This document shows positions 1 through 14,000 of a DNA stretch of 64,000 nucleotides, in pieces. Within the stretch, counting starts at the first letter, position 1, and the number at the start of each line of letters is the position of its first letter. Made by a program: the position numbers and the translations under genes. Source of the DNA: Liolophura sinensis (Eukaryota; Mollusca; Polyplacophora; Chitonida; Chitonidae); the NCBI RefSeq assembly GCF_032854445.1, contig NC_088295.1:78084028-78148027 (forward strand), given 5' to 3'. The notes below the pieces were generated by a model. It had not been told where the DNA came from, did no database searches, and saw only the letters and a program-made list of their open reading frames with translations.

Positions 1-1930
1 GGAAATTATTGGCTTTTCTCGGCCAGACAGACCACGTGACTCATTAATTCCTGTTCGTTTACAGCAATGTTCCAGTATTACAAATCTCGCGTGATAATGC
101 ATGTAAAGCAGATAGCGCACCTAGCTCACTAATTTTGAGTAAAAATTGTCAACTGCATTTTCTGTGCACAACAAAGATACAGTATGACCATACTTTTGCG
201 TCTAACTGATCATTTTAATCACATCTACACGAGTAGTGCATTGGCAGATATAGTTTGTCTAGGACAATGATACTTACTTCGGTATCGGGAACATTTTCTA
301 ATTTTTCGCTACTTTCTGTTTGGTTTAGTATGATAAAGTTATGTTTTTCAGTTAGCATTTTTTTGTACGATTTACCTGGTGCTAACGGGGTACGGGCCCC
401 GGAGCTCAGTTTTTAAAAAAAATATGAATGAAAATTGAGAAAATTGCTCATTTGAAATATATGGGCTTTTTTCACAAACATCCAAAATTGGTCATGTTTG
501 ACTTCCATAAAAGCACATTTTCGCACAACTAACTGTACTGTTAATAAAAATAAGAGCGGGGAAATACTTAATTGAAAAGGACTGCTGATCGACATAGATG
601 CGCCATATTCAACCTCCATGCAGACATGTCATATACACACTTTGTCATATGCACAAATCTACTGTGTTTCAGAATACTAGAATCCATCGGGGAGAAATAT
701 CGGGAACTACTGGCTAATCCCAAAAGTCAATATACAAATTAGGCATACATGCACCGGCCCAGGAGCAACAAGAAATAACCGACAAGCGTAGTTGGCGACA
801 TATTGATCAGTAACCAAGCAGTAATTCAGTATGATAAATACGTTTGAATAGTATGGACAACTGTTAAAACTAGAAAAAAAGACAAAACCTTGGCCTTAAT
901 TTTGTTGAAAATGAAGAGGAAATTCAAACGTGGCTTGTATATCATCATGGTGAAACAATGCACCACGTTTCAGTTCACTGAGAGCGCGTTTTTGTTTATA
1001 ATTTTAAAGCTATTTGCTTTTAAACATGATATTCCCAAGGAGATTGCCAATTTTTTCTGCTATGATAAGTGAATCAAAGTGGTCTGACATCCATTCTGTC
1101 TTCATTAACTGAATTAATCGCCACTTGTACAAGGGGCCTCTGTTGCGAGCAAGCTGTGTACCTACTGGGTTCTAAGTACATATCACAAAAGGTATCAAAA
1201 GCTGCTGGTCTCGAGAGTGCATGCGCGATCATCTACAGTAAGGCAGACAGGTCAATGACTTGTTAAACAAAGCCTGAGCCCTGCTGTGTAGATATCGTAC
1301 ATTGAACACTTTGAAGAGCCAGAGTCGTGCCTCTTATATATATGTACCTCCATGGTTAGACCAGCGTCAGAGCAGGTTAGCTAAGTTGTGGAAACATTCA
1401 GTTCACCGCAATTGACAGTGTGAAAGTTTCAGTGCACATGTGAACAAATGTTCCTTACTGTAAATCTGACACGTTTGTGTCTGTTTCACGTCATGACACT
1501 TGCCACTGCAGTGCTCGAATGATATCAGCCTCACTCCACAAGTAAAAATCCTCAGTACGCGAGTCACACCTATAATGGAAAGCCCAAAACATGGCAAAAC
1601 ACCATCCCCTTTTACACCTTTGTTGAAAATGCAGTATAATTCATTTCATGTTTTTTTTGTATTGTCGGTGCACATCAGTTGAACTATTCATTTCAGTGTT
1701 TGAATGCCCATGAATTTGTTCGTCATCCAGATCAAAAGCATTTTTACACAACAATCTGATATACATAATTGGGAGAACATGGGAACAGGTGGTGTTCGTA
1801 CCAGAGGGGATGGAACAAGAACAAGGGGTGGCTCGTGGGGTTTTGTTACTCCTTTTCATGGGCATTTTAGGTACTTCCAGTCCCTCCACATTCATGGACG
1901 GAAATATTAGCAAATTCACCAGTATTTAAC
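1..1930. other. Leading non-genic stretch
   Basis: I see no supportable exon, RNA gene or recognisable repeat here on either strand. The open frames are short (60-92 codons), AT-rich, and lack family motifs and convincing splice sites. Confidence 0.5.
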
Positions 1931-1946
1931 ATCAATGAAACCCCTG

Positions 1947-2500
1947 GTTTTAGACACCCCATGCAAAACAATTTGACATCAGATTATTTTGGCCTGTTTT
2001 AGCTGGAATTGATAGATATAATGGTAACGGAAACACACCGATATGCAGTGGATGATATGAATAAACGAAGAGCTCTTTGCCAAGCATCATACATAAACTG
2101 TTGGGTAGAAACGAACGCTGTAGAAATGAAGCAGTTCCTTGGGTTGGAGATCCAGGTGTGGCCTCTTACACGCCCAACATTAGAACTGTATAGGAGTACA
2201 TTGGAACTCTATAGAACAACCCTCTTCAGAGATGTGATGATTAGAAATCCTGTCCAGTTACTGTTGTGATTTTGGCTTTTTGCAGATAACACACAGCCCA
2301 CTGAAGACAAATTTTACAAAGTGTGATGAGTCTTAGATCACCTCAACAAGACAGTGAAGCAAATCTATTATCCCAGAAAAAAACTATGTATAGACAAGTC
2401 CCTGGTGTTGTAGCGTGGCAAGCTGTTATATCGGCAGTATATAGACACAAATAGGAAATCAAACGGTATGAATCTAGGGGCATGATTCTGTCAGTTCGCA
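1947..2500 (+). pseudogene. Decayed piggyBac-family (PGBD) transposase fragment
   Basis: Reading one frame through several stops gives a recognisable piggyBac DDE_Tnp_1_7 transposase. It runs LELIDIMVTETHRYA, then a W..TNAVEMKQFLGLEIQ block, LFRDVMIRNPVQLL, FADNTQPTEDKFYKV, VLDHLNKTVKQIYYP, CIDKSLVL and RGKLLYRQYI. CIDKSLV lies where the family has its first catalytic aspartate (usually S-I-D-E-S-M). In-frame stops occur at about 2000, 2267, 2319-2324 and 2410, so it cannot make an active enzyme. Sequence to about 2700 may hold the cysteine-rich tail (a C.CDVC.KKPG stretch near 2575), but that is weak. The order of motifs is seen directly; the family name rests on knowledge of piggyBac proteins. 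No terminal repeats were identified. Confidence 0.8.
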
Positions 2501-3239
2501 TAAGTATCTGGTACCTGTGGGCTAAACCATGTCGGGCATGCACAAAGAACAGTCCAGAGAAGCAAAGGTCGGTGCATGTGTGATGTCTGTCCCAAAAAAC
2601 CAGGCCTTGCATTGACAAATGCTTCAGAGCACACCATGTTCCTGAATAACTGACAGTTGGTGTTCACCTGATCGAGCACTAGACCTGGTTGACCCTTATA
2701 AATGTGGCGTGAGAAAGGTCCAGTAAAAATGTTGAAACATAAATGATACAGTCCAAGCGATTATTTTTATTTAGTAGATGTATTGTAAAAACTGCCGTAA
2801 TTTCCCAGTTGTATTATCACCATTGGCAGCCGACCAGTGGTGCAAAACTGTGTGTTTCAGTAGGAGTTACATGTATCTTGTAGTGGCATATAGGATCACA
2901 CATGCTGTCACGAGATATCTGATAGCCGGCAGTGAACGTGTTAAATTCGGAACTGACAGGACTTGTTTTTTTCCCCTTTTTGTTGCATACTTCCTTACTG
3001 TTGCATACTGTAAAGTACTTATTATTCACTGGAATTCATTTTCCCAGATTTACTTAAACAATGGGTTCACCGGAATTAATTTTCTCGTATTTAATCAAGG
3101 AAATACTGAAAAAAATCTTAAAGCTGTTTAATTTTCCTTATTTGCCTTGTTATAACATCAAGCTTAGAGTGAAAAGAATAAAAAATATCCTCGTTGGCTC
3201 AAATGTTTGATGTAGGTAACTGGCTTGCTTAAAGCTGTG

Positions 3240-3425
3240 ACTTCGTCAGGAGATATTTGAAGTGCTGGGTACCTCTGTTACTCAGTAACATAGGTGTAGT
3301 CGTAAATGATTCTGGAGTGATCCGGAAACTTCACTGTCCAAAGCTAGGATTGAACCCACATCTTGAGTGTCCGATCCCTCAAGTTAGACTACAGCATCAA
3401 ACTCTCTTGTTAATGCCTTTGAATC
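3240..3425 (-). mobile_element. Possible tRNA-derived SINE remnant
   Basis: On the minus strand a B-box-like GGGTTCAATCC sits downstream of a TAGTCTAACTTGAGGG segment that resembles a degenerate A box. The rest is too decayed to assign to a family. Confidence 0.35.
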
Positions 3426-4360
3426 AAATAGAGTGTATGTACATACTATACGTTGTAAATTGGACTACTGAGAATTGTTATTTGTTAACGAATGAATACA
3501 TATAAATGTACAAGTTTGTAAAATGGGCCATGCAGCTGTAATACTTTTGATTGTTACACACTATCTGTCCTTTCATATCTTGATTGCAGTGTTTCTCCGA
3601 GAATATAGAAATTGTTCTGTAAGTTATAAAATTAGACTTAATTTTGGTACACGTTGTAAAGACAAAGGTGGTTTAACACAAAAGAGTTGGCATGTGTAAG
3701 CATATATATTAAGTTATATTAGTTACTTCAGAAATAGCTTTTTGACAGCATAAAGCATTATAATAGGTGTCTTATTACAGAGTCATGTGGGCACAGCGTG
3801 TTCATTTATCGTCTTCAGCTCTGAATAAAGTCACGATAGGCCATCCTTTAAAAATAAGTCTGTTGTACATCATCAGCAGCCCCCTCAAAATTGCGCTAAC
3901 TTAATGGTGGTTTGGGCGAAGGAAATGCCCAACAAGGGTGCTCAGGAGTCTGGAGAATAGCTTCTTTTGGTGTTCAGGTGCAGCATCTTGGTTTTTGGGT
4001 ATTCTTTTGAAGTTTCATTCCTGAAGTTTTACCATGGACAGTCCAGCTAACTTCTGTGTCATAAGTGCTTTGCTTCAGGCCACATTATTACACCTGAAAG
4101 TTAAAGTGTTTGTTTATTGTCCCATTAACCAGAGATCAGGAAGCATAGCTTCATCTGTGTAAACCATGCAATTTAAAGATCTCCATATTAAAGTTGTACA
4201 AAGCTGTAAGGTACTAACTATTAAGCTCAGACATTTGTTGTCGAAACAAGAATGGATGACTGTGTGCTGACAATCTGTATGTTTTGAAATTGTTGTCATA
4301 ATTGCATCGACCAAATGTGTGCATTCTGCTTAAACAAAGGCTCATGTTTCGGGAATTCCA

Positions 4361-4573
4361 TGGCCGAGGGAGTCAGCACACCAGCACGCCACAATGACCC
4401 AATGCAGTCACTGTAAGTTCAAGTCCAGCTCATGCTGGCAACATGCAGATGGTTGTGGTGTTTCTCCTGGGATCTTTCCGGTTTCCGCCAACCATTGTGC
4501 TGGCCATCGTCGTATAAGTGAAATATTCTTGAGTGCGACATATAACACCATTCAAATAAATAAATAAATAAAC
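4361..4573 (+). mobile_element. tRNA-derived SINE, near full length
   Basis: A tRNA-like head with B box GTTCAAGTCC (4417-4426) is followed by the family body (CCAGCTCATGCTGGC, GGTTTCCGCC, GCTGGCCATCGTCGTATAAG, AAATATTCTTGAGT) and an AAATA tail. At least eight more copies or fragments occur in this window in both orientations, which defines the family internally. It looks like the SINE common in mollusc genomes. Confidence 0.8.
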
Positions 4574-4672
4574 TAAGGCTCTGTTTATTATGACATCTGG
4601 CGATGCCTTGTATTGATTGAAATTTTGATTTGCACACACTTGAAAAGTGTTAAAGCAAACAGAGTATGTGTG

Positions 4673-4816
4673 AAGGTCTGTTAGCAACTTGTAGATGGTT
4701 GTGGGTTTCCCCTGGACTTTGACCGGTTTCCTGCCCTCCATAATGCTGACGACCGTCGAATAAGTGAAATATTCTTGAGTACGGCAGTAAACACCAATCA
4801 AATAAATAAATAAATT
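4673..4816 (+). mobile_element. 5'-truncated SINE, same family
   Basis: This copy starts in the body (GGTCTGTTAGCAACTTGTAG) and runs through the CGTCGAATAAGTGAAATATT block to an AAATA tail. It lies in the same direction, about 100 bp after the near-complete copy. Confidence 0.75.
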
Positions 4817-6160
4817 AATAATGCAAACAGACCTATTTGTTGGGTTGGCTTTAACCTTGGGAAAGGTAATGTATTGACCTAGAGCTCTTAAGACCTGTAA
4901 GAGTTTGAGGGGATAGTCGAATGTCCAGTAGGTGACCTTTTATCTGCAAGACTGGTTAACACGAAACATACATGTACTTCCAACACCTTTAGACATGTTA
5001 GAGGTGCCTGACCTTTTTCACTAATGTAACACTGAACACATGAACGTCAAATGGACAGTCGTCCCTGCGTTGTAACTTCACTGAACAGTATTCACTAGTT
5101 CATCATTTAGCACTACTTATGATACCATTAGTGTACCGATCCCTACTGGTATCTTTCAGAGACACAATTGAGGAAGTTGTGTGTGTTGCAGTTGTTGATG
5201 CACTAGGATTGCTTTTAAGTCATGAAGAAGATAAGATACATATGACCTAGGGTGTAGCCAAAACTGTTTTTCATAGATGTATAATAAATTGCATCTTTCT
5301 TCTTATTAATTTATGAATGAAAATGTATTGTCTTCATGAGTAATAACATCTGGGTGTTAACAGAAGAGCTTGAAAGCTTTGTCTTGTGTTTATTTCGAAA
5401 ATTGTCTTAATTATTTTTTAAAGGTTAAATCATGTGTTCAGTCCTCCCTCCATATCATGTGCTCCCTCCATAATGTACATGTAAGGATCAAAAGACATGT
5501 TAAGTTTGTATTGAATGCTTTCAGCAAACAATACACAAAGCCTGAGTTACACATTCATTGTTAAGTTTGATATACCAATATCCAATAACAGTGTGTGTGA
5601 AGGTCTGTTAGTGTGTGTGTTTCTGCCTATTTTGTTTTACTAGTAATTCCTTGAGAGTTCATTAAGTGTTCGATTTTGTGTGTGCTGGTATTTTGCATGA
5701 CTCCCACAGGATCTAAGATGATAGTGAGAAAACCTGTCCATTGTGTACAGAGCAGTGCAGCTAAAAGCTTTTGCATCACTTCATTGGCACATCATTACCC
5801 TGCGTCAGCTTCTGTTGGTGTTTTGAATTCTGTATGAGTGCATGTGTACTGGTACTTGTATCTTATGACACTACAGTAGTTGTCTTCTTTCTCAAAACTG
5901 TGGATTTCTCCTGTCGTAAACTTAACAGACAGTGTCATTTTATGATATTTTAAAGGAAGAACATTTCACTAATGAGGGAAGTGGGCCATAAGTGCACATA
6001 TACATTATGTATACGTACAAATACATTGTATGTCCGGGTTTTGTTTTGTTTTCTACTCTTGTTTGTTAGGAAGTACATGCGTGACATGCTGGCAGTTAAA
6101 CTTCACTTAATGAGCTTTATGACGCTATTGATATACATGTAACTGAGAAGCTTTTGAGGT

Positions 6161-6166
6161 TATATA

Positions 6167-6209
<43 letters not shown>
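6161..6209. repeat. (TA)n microsatellite
   Basis: About 24 TA units with one TG interruption near the left end. Confidence 0.95.
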
Positions 6210-6211
<2 letters not shown>

Positions 6212-8047
6212 ATACATACGTTATGCACCAGATGACTTTAATTGTTCTTGATGATGTGGTTTACAGTAACACACAGTGACAAGCAGTACCCAGTGGCCAC
6301 ATGCAGATTAATTGTTCGTGTACCTTGTCGTGCAATATACCTTTGTTTGTGTACCTTGTCAGAACTGTCAATCAAGAACACGCAATTGACCAGTATTATA
6401 AGCAGTATTGTTGTACTTAAGTCAACTGGACGTCCCACACATTGGTTACAAATGTGTAATCTTTCTGTGGCGCTAATAGGGGACTTGAGCATGAGCTATA
6501 CAGGAGGTCTAAATGACATTGGAATGCATGTTTTTATTTCTGTGAAATTGCGTGCGTGTGTACTTCAGATACTTCAGTTAAAAATAATCATTCGTTCAGT
6601 TAAAAATGTTTTTAAATTTGAAGTCATGTTACCTGAAGTTGTGACGTCAATGGTGACACATGTATAGCTGTTAAAACATCTCTGTGGAGGGAAGAATCCA
6701 TATTCATGAGTTCATTGTTTGCATCATTTTCGAAAATTTCGGAAAATATGTATAAAATAGAATAGATTGCGTATCTGAGGAGCGGATTAAAAATTATTGC
6801 ATAAGATAGCTTGGCATAATAAGGGTCTAGTTAATAATTGTTCAGCCAGGCTGTTTAATCTTCATGAAGATATTAACCGCGTGTATAATTTGGTAGCCTG
6901 ATGATCAGTCAGTTTGCATTCATCCTGTCACTTATGAGTGATCTGAAAGGAATGGGTCATTGTGAAAGTTGAAACTTTTTCGATCACAAAAGGCGTGTCC
7001 TTTTCGCTGAATGACTTTAGTTACCAAGCAGTCAAAATGGAGTGATAATTTGAGATGACAGCAAAATAAATTGGCGTTGATCAATGATGAGGCGTGGATA
7101 AGTGAGGAAACATTAGTATACTGTTCGCACACGGCCTTCCATGTGCTACCTGAAGTCTTGCGCATGAGCTGTGAATCTTGTCTCCTGTGTGTGGCTTGAG
7201 CTTAGAAAGTTAAAGGCATAATTCCTGTGGTCTCCTTTGTGTGGCTCGAGGTTAAAAAAATGAAAGGTTCAAATCTTGTGGTGGTCATGCAACATAAAAT
7301 ATAAAATTGTATAGGGCAATGGAATGACAGTATAAGCTGTTACCTGTCAGATTTGCTGATACACTACCGACCACAGCGAAATCTAGTATTCTTCATGTAT
7401 CGAGATATGCTAACTTGTTGTCAAACTCTGGTAGGTCTACTCATCGTAAAGATGATCCGTGTGGATTTTCTGTTTCTGTTCAAAATGGTCTGTCCGAAGC
7501 CAAAGCATACAAACTTCACAATTATTTTTTTTTTTTTTTTGTTATACCCCTTGGCTTACTTTGGATGAAGGCAGAGTATTGTTTTTAATAGTGATGTTAC
7601 TCCTGGTGATATTTAGCGAAGCCCTTTACCTGCATGTTAACTTATGTGTCCTAACACTAGTGGGAAAACTATAGAAAGTGAACTTCGGTGGGTAATATTT
7701 TACGGGCCTTTGGCTGACTTTCTCTGTTCAGAATTCATATTTGACTTGCTAATATTGTATCTCCAAAACTATATAGCAAAATTCAATGTACATAGGTGCT
7801 CTGGTGCATCACCCAGAAAGTATTATATGTTTGATTGGGTCAGATATCCTTGGGTCAGAGTTAATTTTGGACTTCAAGTTGATATTTCCAAACTGCTGAG
7901 ATGTGCAAGACAAAATACCTGAAGAAATAGTTCCACGGTTGCATGAAATTAGATACCTTTATGTACATGCAGTGTGTGCAGGAGAGAAAGTGTGAGTATA
8001 TTATATAAAACAATAAATGAACTGAAGATGTGTTTGCCTATTTTCAG

Positions 8048-11000
8048 GTGGATACTTGGCCAATAGCCTTGCCCTATTCACAGATGTTTTGCACCTGGGC
8101 AGTGATCTGGTAGGTTTTCTCATCAGCCTCTTGGCCATCTACCTGTCAACTAAACCCGCCTCCAAGAAGATGTCATTTGGGTATCATAGGGCAGGTAAGT
8201 CAGCCATTTCAACTGAATGTGGAGTATAGCACATTTAGGATGCGTACATACCTGAAATACTGAAATTATTCACAAATTTTGTGTTTTTTTGTGGGTGTTC
8301 CATGGGCAGGTGTTGAGTAATATACAGCTTATATCCATGTAGTTAGCTTGAAACATGTTGAAGTTGTTTCCAGTTTGTTTCAAAAATACCTGGAGAAAAG
8401 ATTCAGGTATCTTTACAAATTTGATGAACTTATTTATCTAGGCACAAGAAGGAATCCTTGCTCTCAGACAGTATTTTTAATGCTGGCCTTTGTAACCCAT
8501 TTCTTGATTAAGGACATGACTGCCTCTAAATGACCTTAGATTTTGCCCACAAAAGTACCTTTTTAAGGCAAATAAATGTCACATAATTATTATTATTTTT
8601 GGTGCTTACAAACTTACATTATTTTTGGAAACTTACAATTTCCCAGTAGAATATCATCCCATGTTCCAAGCAAACCTCAAAATACCTTTCTAAAATTGAT
8701 AGAGCTCTCAGGATCAGGAAATGGACAAGTTAGTCCTGGATGAAATTTGTGGTCAGTAAGGGTAGTCTATCAGATTGTTTGCACCCTGTGGAATAACAGT
8801 CGATTTTGGAATGAAGTTTTTAAAATCAACTTACATGTAGATTTAGTTATAGTGTTGATACATAATGACAATTTGACCCGGAATATTTTTTTTATATTTA
8901 GAGCTGATCTTTTATGACATTAAACAGGCTTCGAGAGGTTTTTGTTATTTAATTTCTTGTCACGGATAATTGACTGCTATTACAGTGTCATGATAATACT
9001 TGTCAGTAACAATCACTGATATCAACTTATTGATTTATTTTTAACCCAGGAATGTGACCACAGACTCATAACAATGGACATAAGGCAGATGATATTTGAT
9101 TCCTTGTTTTTCCTGAGTAGTTTCAAATTGAAAATTAGGTACGAGTGGTGGAACTCTGAACATTTTTCAATATCATAATTTTTTGACAATTACTGGAATG
9201 CAGTGCTTGATGGAATACAAGAGGTTTTTTGTCATTGGCCTGATGAAATTTAATTATCCCTGGCGATGTACTGAAGATTACAGCCTTATCACAGAGGCTG
9301 GTGTAAACTTATTAACTGATTAACTGATTAATTAACTAATTGCTATATGTGTGAAATCTTTCGGTTTATTTATTTTATTGTCAACAGTTTCCTGTTATTG
9401 TATAAGATATGGAAATTTGCTGATAAATTTTTATAATTGTCAGATGTAATGTACTTAAAATGTACATCACTTGTCTCTGTTTGTTTTTTGAACGTCATGA
9501 TGTCATTGGTTGTGCTGGTCAAATGTACGGACATCTGTATGTACTATGTATTTCTCTTCACACGTATTAAAATTCCCATATGCATGTACAAAAGCAATGG
9601 AAAATGTAACCCAATCATAATCTAATAACTCTTAGTTTCAAATTAAAAACCTTTATCTATAAGGAGTATTGTTTGGCCGTATTTTATGCTGGGGCAGCCA
9701 TTCATACCTTTACCTAAATGGTATGAGGTTGTGGACTCAAATTGTGTTCTGGATCAGTTTATGTGACCTTTATAACATAAATGTTATTATGGGATCTATG
9801 TCATCATTTTCACTGACAATGGATCTGCAAGTTCAGACCCTAGGACTGATTCTACAAAGTTAGTTGTACATAGCTTTAGATTTTAAATTTCAGTATGATG
9901 TAGTTTACAGTCCATAAGCTTCAAACTGGGAAACAATTGTCTTAAAATTTAAAGTTAACTTAAATAAGTAACTGGAATAATTTATTTCCAATTTTAGACT
10001 AATTGTGTGGAATTTTGCGTGCTCATATAATCAGACATTATGGAATTTTCTTACTCACCATGATTGTTGAATGCATGAAAAAAAATAATCTCAATGTATC
10101 ACGATACATCTGAGCAATAAGTGAGTCATTTTTGTTTACATAATGATATTGGCTTTGTGTAAGTTGATGGATGTTGTACTGGGGTGATGTTTCAGAGGTT
10201 CTTGGGGCACTAGTTAGTGTTTATCACTACGCATCTCAGCAATTATGATGATACCTATCTTTCTTATTTAATTATTTGATTGGTGGTTTACACTGTACTT
10301 AAGAATATTTTACTTATTCGACATCGGTCAGCGTTACGGTGGGAGGAAACCAGGCAGAGCCTGAGGGAAACCCACAACTATCCCCAGGCTGCTGGCAGAC
10401 CTTCCCACATTTAGCCAGGGAGAATGCCAGCATGAGCTGGACTTGAACTTCTAGCGACTACATCGGTGAGAGGCTCCCAGACTCACCTTTCAGATAATAT
10501 TATTGAGTTTGTATGTCGATGTATGTTATGCTTGGGTGCTGTTTCAGAGGTCCTTGGTGCACTGTTCAGTGTTTTCTTCATCTGGCTGGTGTCGGGAGTG
10601 CTGTGTTACATCGCAGTGGAGAGGATTATACATGAACACTACAAGGATGTAAAAGCCGATGAGATGCTGGTAACCGCTGGACTTGGAGTTGTCTTCAATA
10701 TTGTGTAGGTTATAGGGTCATTTCAGACGGTGTTGTGGGACAGGTCTGTATTGTTTATGGACCACCACAGATGTAAATTCGGTTGATTTACAACTGAATT
10801 GATGTACAATAAATATTACACAAGCCATGTAATATTCAATGTCAGCATCACAAATTATGTCGGACATTAGCATATCGCCTCGGCCTAAACAGCATTCACC
10901 TCCCCAATAGACCTTAGGCCTGTCACTCTGTTCAAATTATACAAATACATTTTTTGTCATTCATTTTGGTGCTTAGTCAGCAGCTTGGGAATAACAAATA

Positions 11001-14000
11001 TCAGAGTCAGTGCAAATTCATTAGGGATGCCAAAGGTTTGTGGAAATAAGAAGACGGTATGTCATTGGACATTAATTAAATCTTATGTTTTTTTTGTTGT
11101 TTTTTTTCTTTATTAGAAATGAAAAATTTTAATTTTGCTAATTTCTCTTACGGTGTTTTTTTTTCTGTTTTATGTCATGAAACAAAGTAAAGTTATTGAA
11201 ACGTTTTTGTTCAAGCCGAGGTGCTTTCTCTGTCTGTGACAATTAGGTCAGCACTGCTTTCATCTTAGAATCCACCACAACAAAATTGAAGCATAAAATC
11301 CAGCAGCAGTCGAATGCCTAGATCATCCTCAGTGGTGCTTGGACTTTCTTCCATTTGATTCAGAATTGAGCATTAATCGAGTTGTAACAATCCCGTTGTA
11401 ATTTTGAAAACATTAAACAGGGGTCAAAATCACCAGCACAACCCCTAGAGAGGCTAAGACCTGAACCAGGAATGACTCAAATCCACAACTTTTATCCGCC
11501 ATAGGCTACTGCGTAGACAATTATACGGAAAATACCTTCGATGTTAGAGAGCTAGAGTTAACATGACATCACCTTGCTCTAATAATGAAGATTGCTTAAG
11601 CTGTGTCGGCCAGTGAAGTTGTGCATACAAATCCAGCTTTGAAGTCAGGAAGTGTATGCAGTACCTGGCTCAGGTAAGCACTCTTCCACCCATAAAACTG
11701 ACCCCTATCAGATAAGTGAAAAATTATACAGCATGGCATTAAAATGCCAGTCACACAAATAAGACAAACATGAAATTCTAAACCTGCTACTGTAATTCTT
11801 CAGCCTTTATTGCCTGTTTGCACGGTGTTCATTCAAGCATATTCTGAAGGCATTGTTCTGTGTAGAATATGCTGTGTTTATACTTTTTGTGAAACCCTGA
11901 AATTAGCCAATCCAACCAATCTAGTTTTGTCAGCAAAATCATATTAAAAATGTTCATAAATTGCACTAAGATTTTCTCTTTCATATTTGGAAATATTGAG
12001 AAATTAGTGTAATGCCTTTTCTTAAGGGTACTAAATGTATATTGTTGCTCTCTCAGCACCACTATGAAAACATAATGCTGTCTAGAAAAAGCAGTACTAG
12101 GTATGTGTGCACTTATAAACACGTACAAATATGTTATTAATCTCTCATCAGACCAATAGAAGCGGATCTTTGGCCTCCAGGATTCCGGAATACAATAAAC
12201 CTAAACCATTGCAACCCGGGCGTAATGTTTAATATTTGTACTGTAGTAACCCACACTGTCAGATGCACTTGTTTATGTTTCTTGAAAACTCTAAACTCTA
12301 GGAGCATTATCAGATAAACACCAAGAATGGACACCTTCTGACTGCATTACGTAATACATGTGTCTGTGATCTGTTTACCTATTTTATCACTGTCTTACAT
12401 CAGAGTCTGTGGGCGTGGGTTTTATGCTTGCTTAGTCATGTAAATCCTTTGTATGAAATATAACCAGAGTTCTTGTTCTTGGTCTCATTGTGCTACCTAG
12501 GCAAGATCGTTTCTGCAGTCAGTTATATCAGTCTTCACTGAACCCCTTTCAGTTGAGATACCGGCGTAGAAGATGTGAAGAGTCTTGTCATCTGTCCTCA
12601 TTGTTTACATTTCTGTCACCTTTGGACATCATCATTCAGATATATCTTTTCTGTATCTCCCAGTCATCTGTTGTGTTGCATGAGTGAAATAAATAGTGTA
12701 GCCTTGTGTGGGGTCTTTGTATCTACAGGAAATGGACACACGATCCAGATTTATAGAAACACCCGATGTTATCGCACACAAACTGTAATCCTACAGTCTG
12801 TGTGAACATACATACAAATTTACCATTGTTGTGCATATAATGGAGAAAGGCGATACATGTACTGTTATACCAAAAAAACAAATTTTATACTTCGTTCCCA
12901 TAAGTTCATTAGTACTCATGTGATGCACACTGTTATCATGTCCAGGACAATATCTTGCGACTTTAACTTGCAACTTATGTTTGCCTGTAAAATTTATTAA
13001 ACATGTTTATCACCCTTCAAGGTTTAAACCGATATTGATAAAAAGAGTTGTTAGATGATATTGCATGTCTTTATTTGAATTTCTGCTTCATTTTCTTCAA
13101 AGACGACTTCAGTGGCGTAATGGTGATATTTCAGAGATGGCATCACTTTGGCGGCTCGGACTAGCCCTGACACAAGCAGAGTCAATTTATTGGTTTATGG
13201 CTCATGGTTTAAAAAATGAAATAAAACTCAAAATGAAAAGATAAACTGAAAGTATTTGTAAATGCGGTTTACAACAAGGAGTTGTAGAGAAGGTTTTGAA
13301 AATAAAATCTTACTAAGCTCAAAGTGTTGAAGACCTAAAATTTGATCCTTAACTAAGTTGCACATTGTACCTGAAACTGGGAGTTGGATCTTAGAAAGGT
13401 GTTTTGAGATGTATTTGGCAGTTACATATAGGGTGGTATACAGTGGGGATGTAAGGTTCAGCACCAAAAGTAATATTTTAGGACCTGAATTTACCTCATA
13501 AAATGTTTTATGTTTGTAGGATGGGAATAGTGCTGCAGTCAGATCGGTGCTGTAAGTCTGCAACCTCCCACACGTCCTTTGGCCATTCCCACGGGGGTCA
13601 TGGACATTCCCATGGCGGCCGAGGACATTCCCACGAGAGGCACAGACACAATGATGCCACCTTACTGCCTCTGGATGATGAATCCGAAGAGGAGTCTACC
13701 CACCACACCGCTGAACGAAAACGTCACAAAAATATCAATGTTAGAGCGGCTTTTATCCATGTCATAGGAGACATTATACAGAGCCTGGGCGTATTCACCG
13801 CAGCGCTGATCATCAAATGCACGGTGAGCCTACGATATCCGTTTCTACTCAGTCTCGCTTATCTTAGTCTTCATATTAAAAGCTTTAAAAGAGGAAGTTG
13901 TAACTTCCTCACTTGGTGTTCAGCATAAAGGGGATAGTGTAACAACTGGTTGACCCGTATCAGTACAATAGCTCAGGGTGGGGGGTTGGGGGGGGGATGT

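Larger units (their letters stand above)
2700..8047. other. Non-genic stretch upstream of the zinc transporter exons
   Basis: This holds SINE copies and a TA microsatellite, listed separately. The missing first transmembrane exon of the zinc transporter would be expected here or further left. I searched for an exon ending in a GEV(I/V)G-like sequence in phase 1 and found none. A short imperfect tandem duplication of about 50 bp lies at about 7180-7290. Confidence 0.5.

Noticed and set aside
11829-12128. 99-codon minus-strand frame in a zinc-transporter intron
   Set aside because: AT-rich composition, no recognisable domain, no splice partners.
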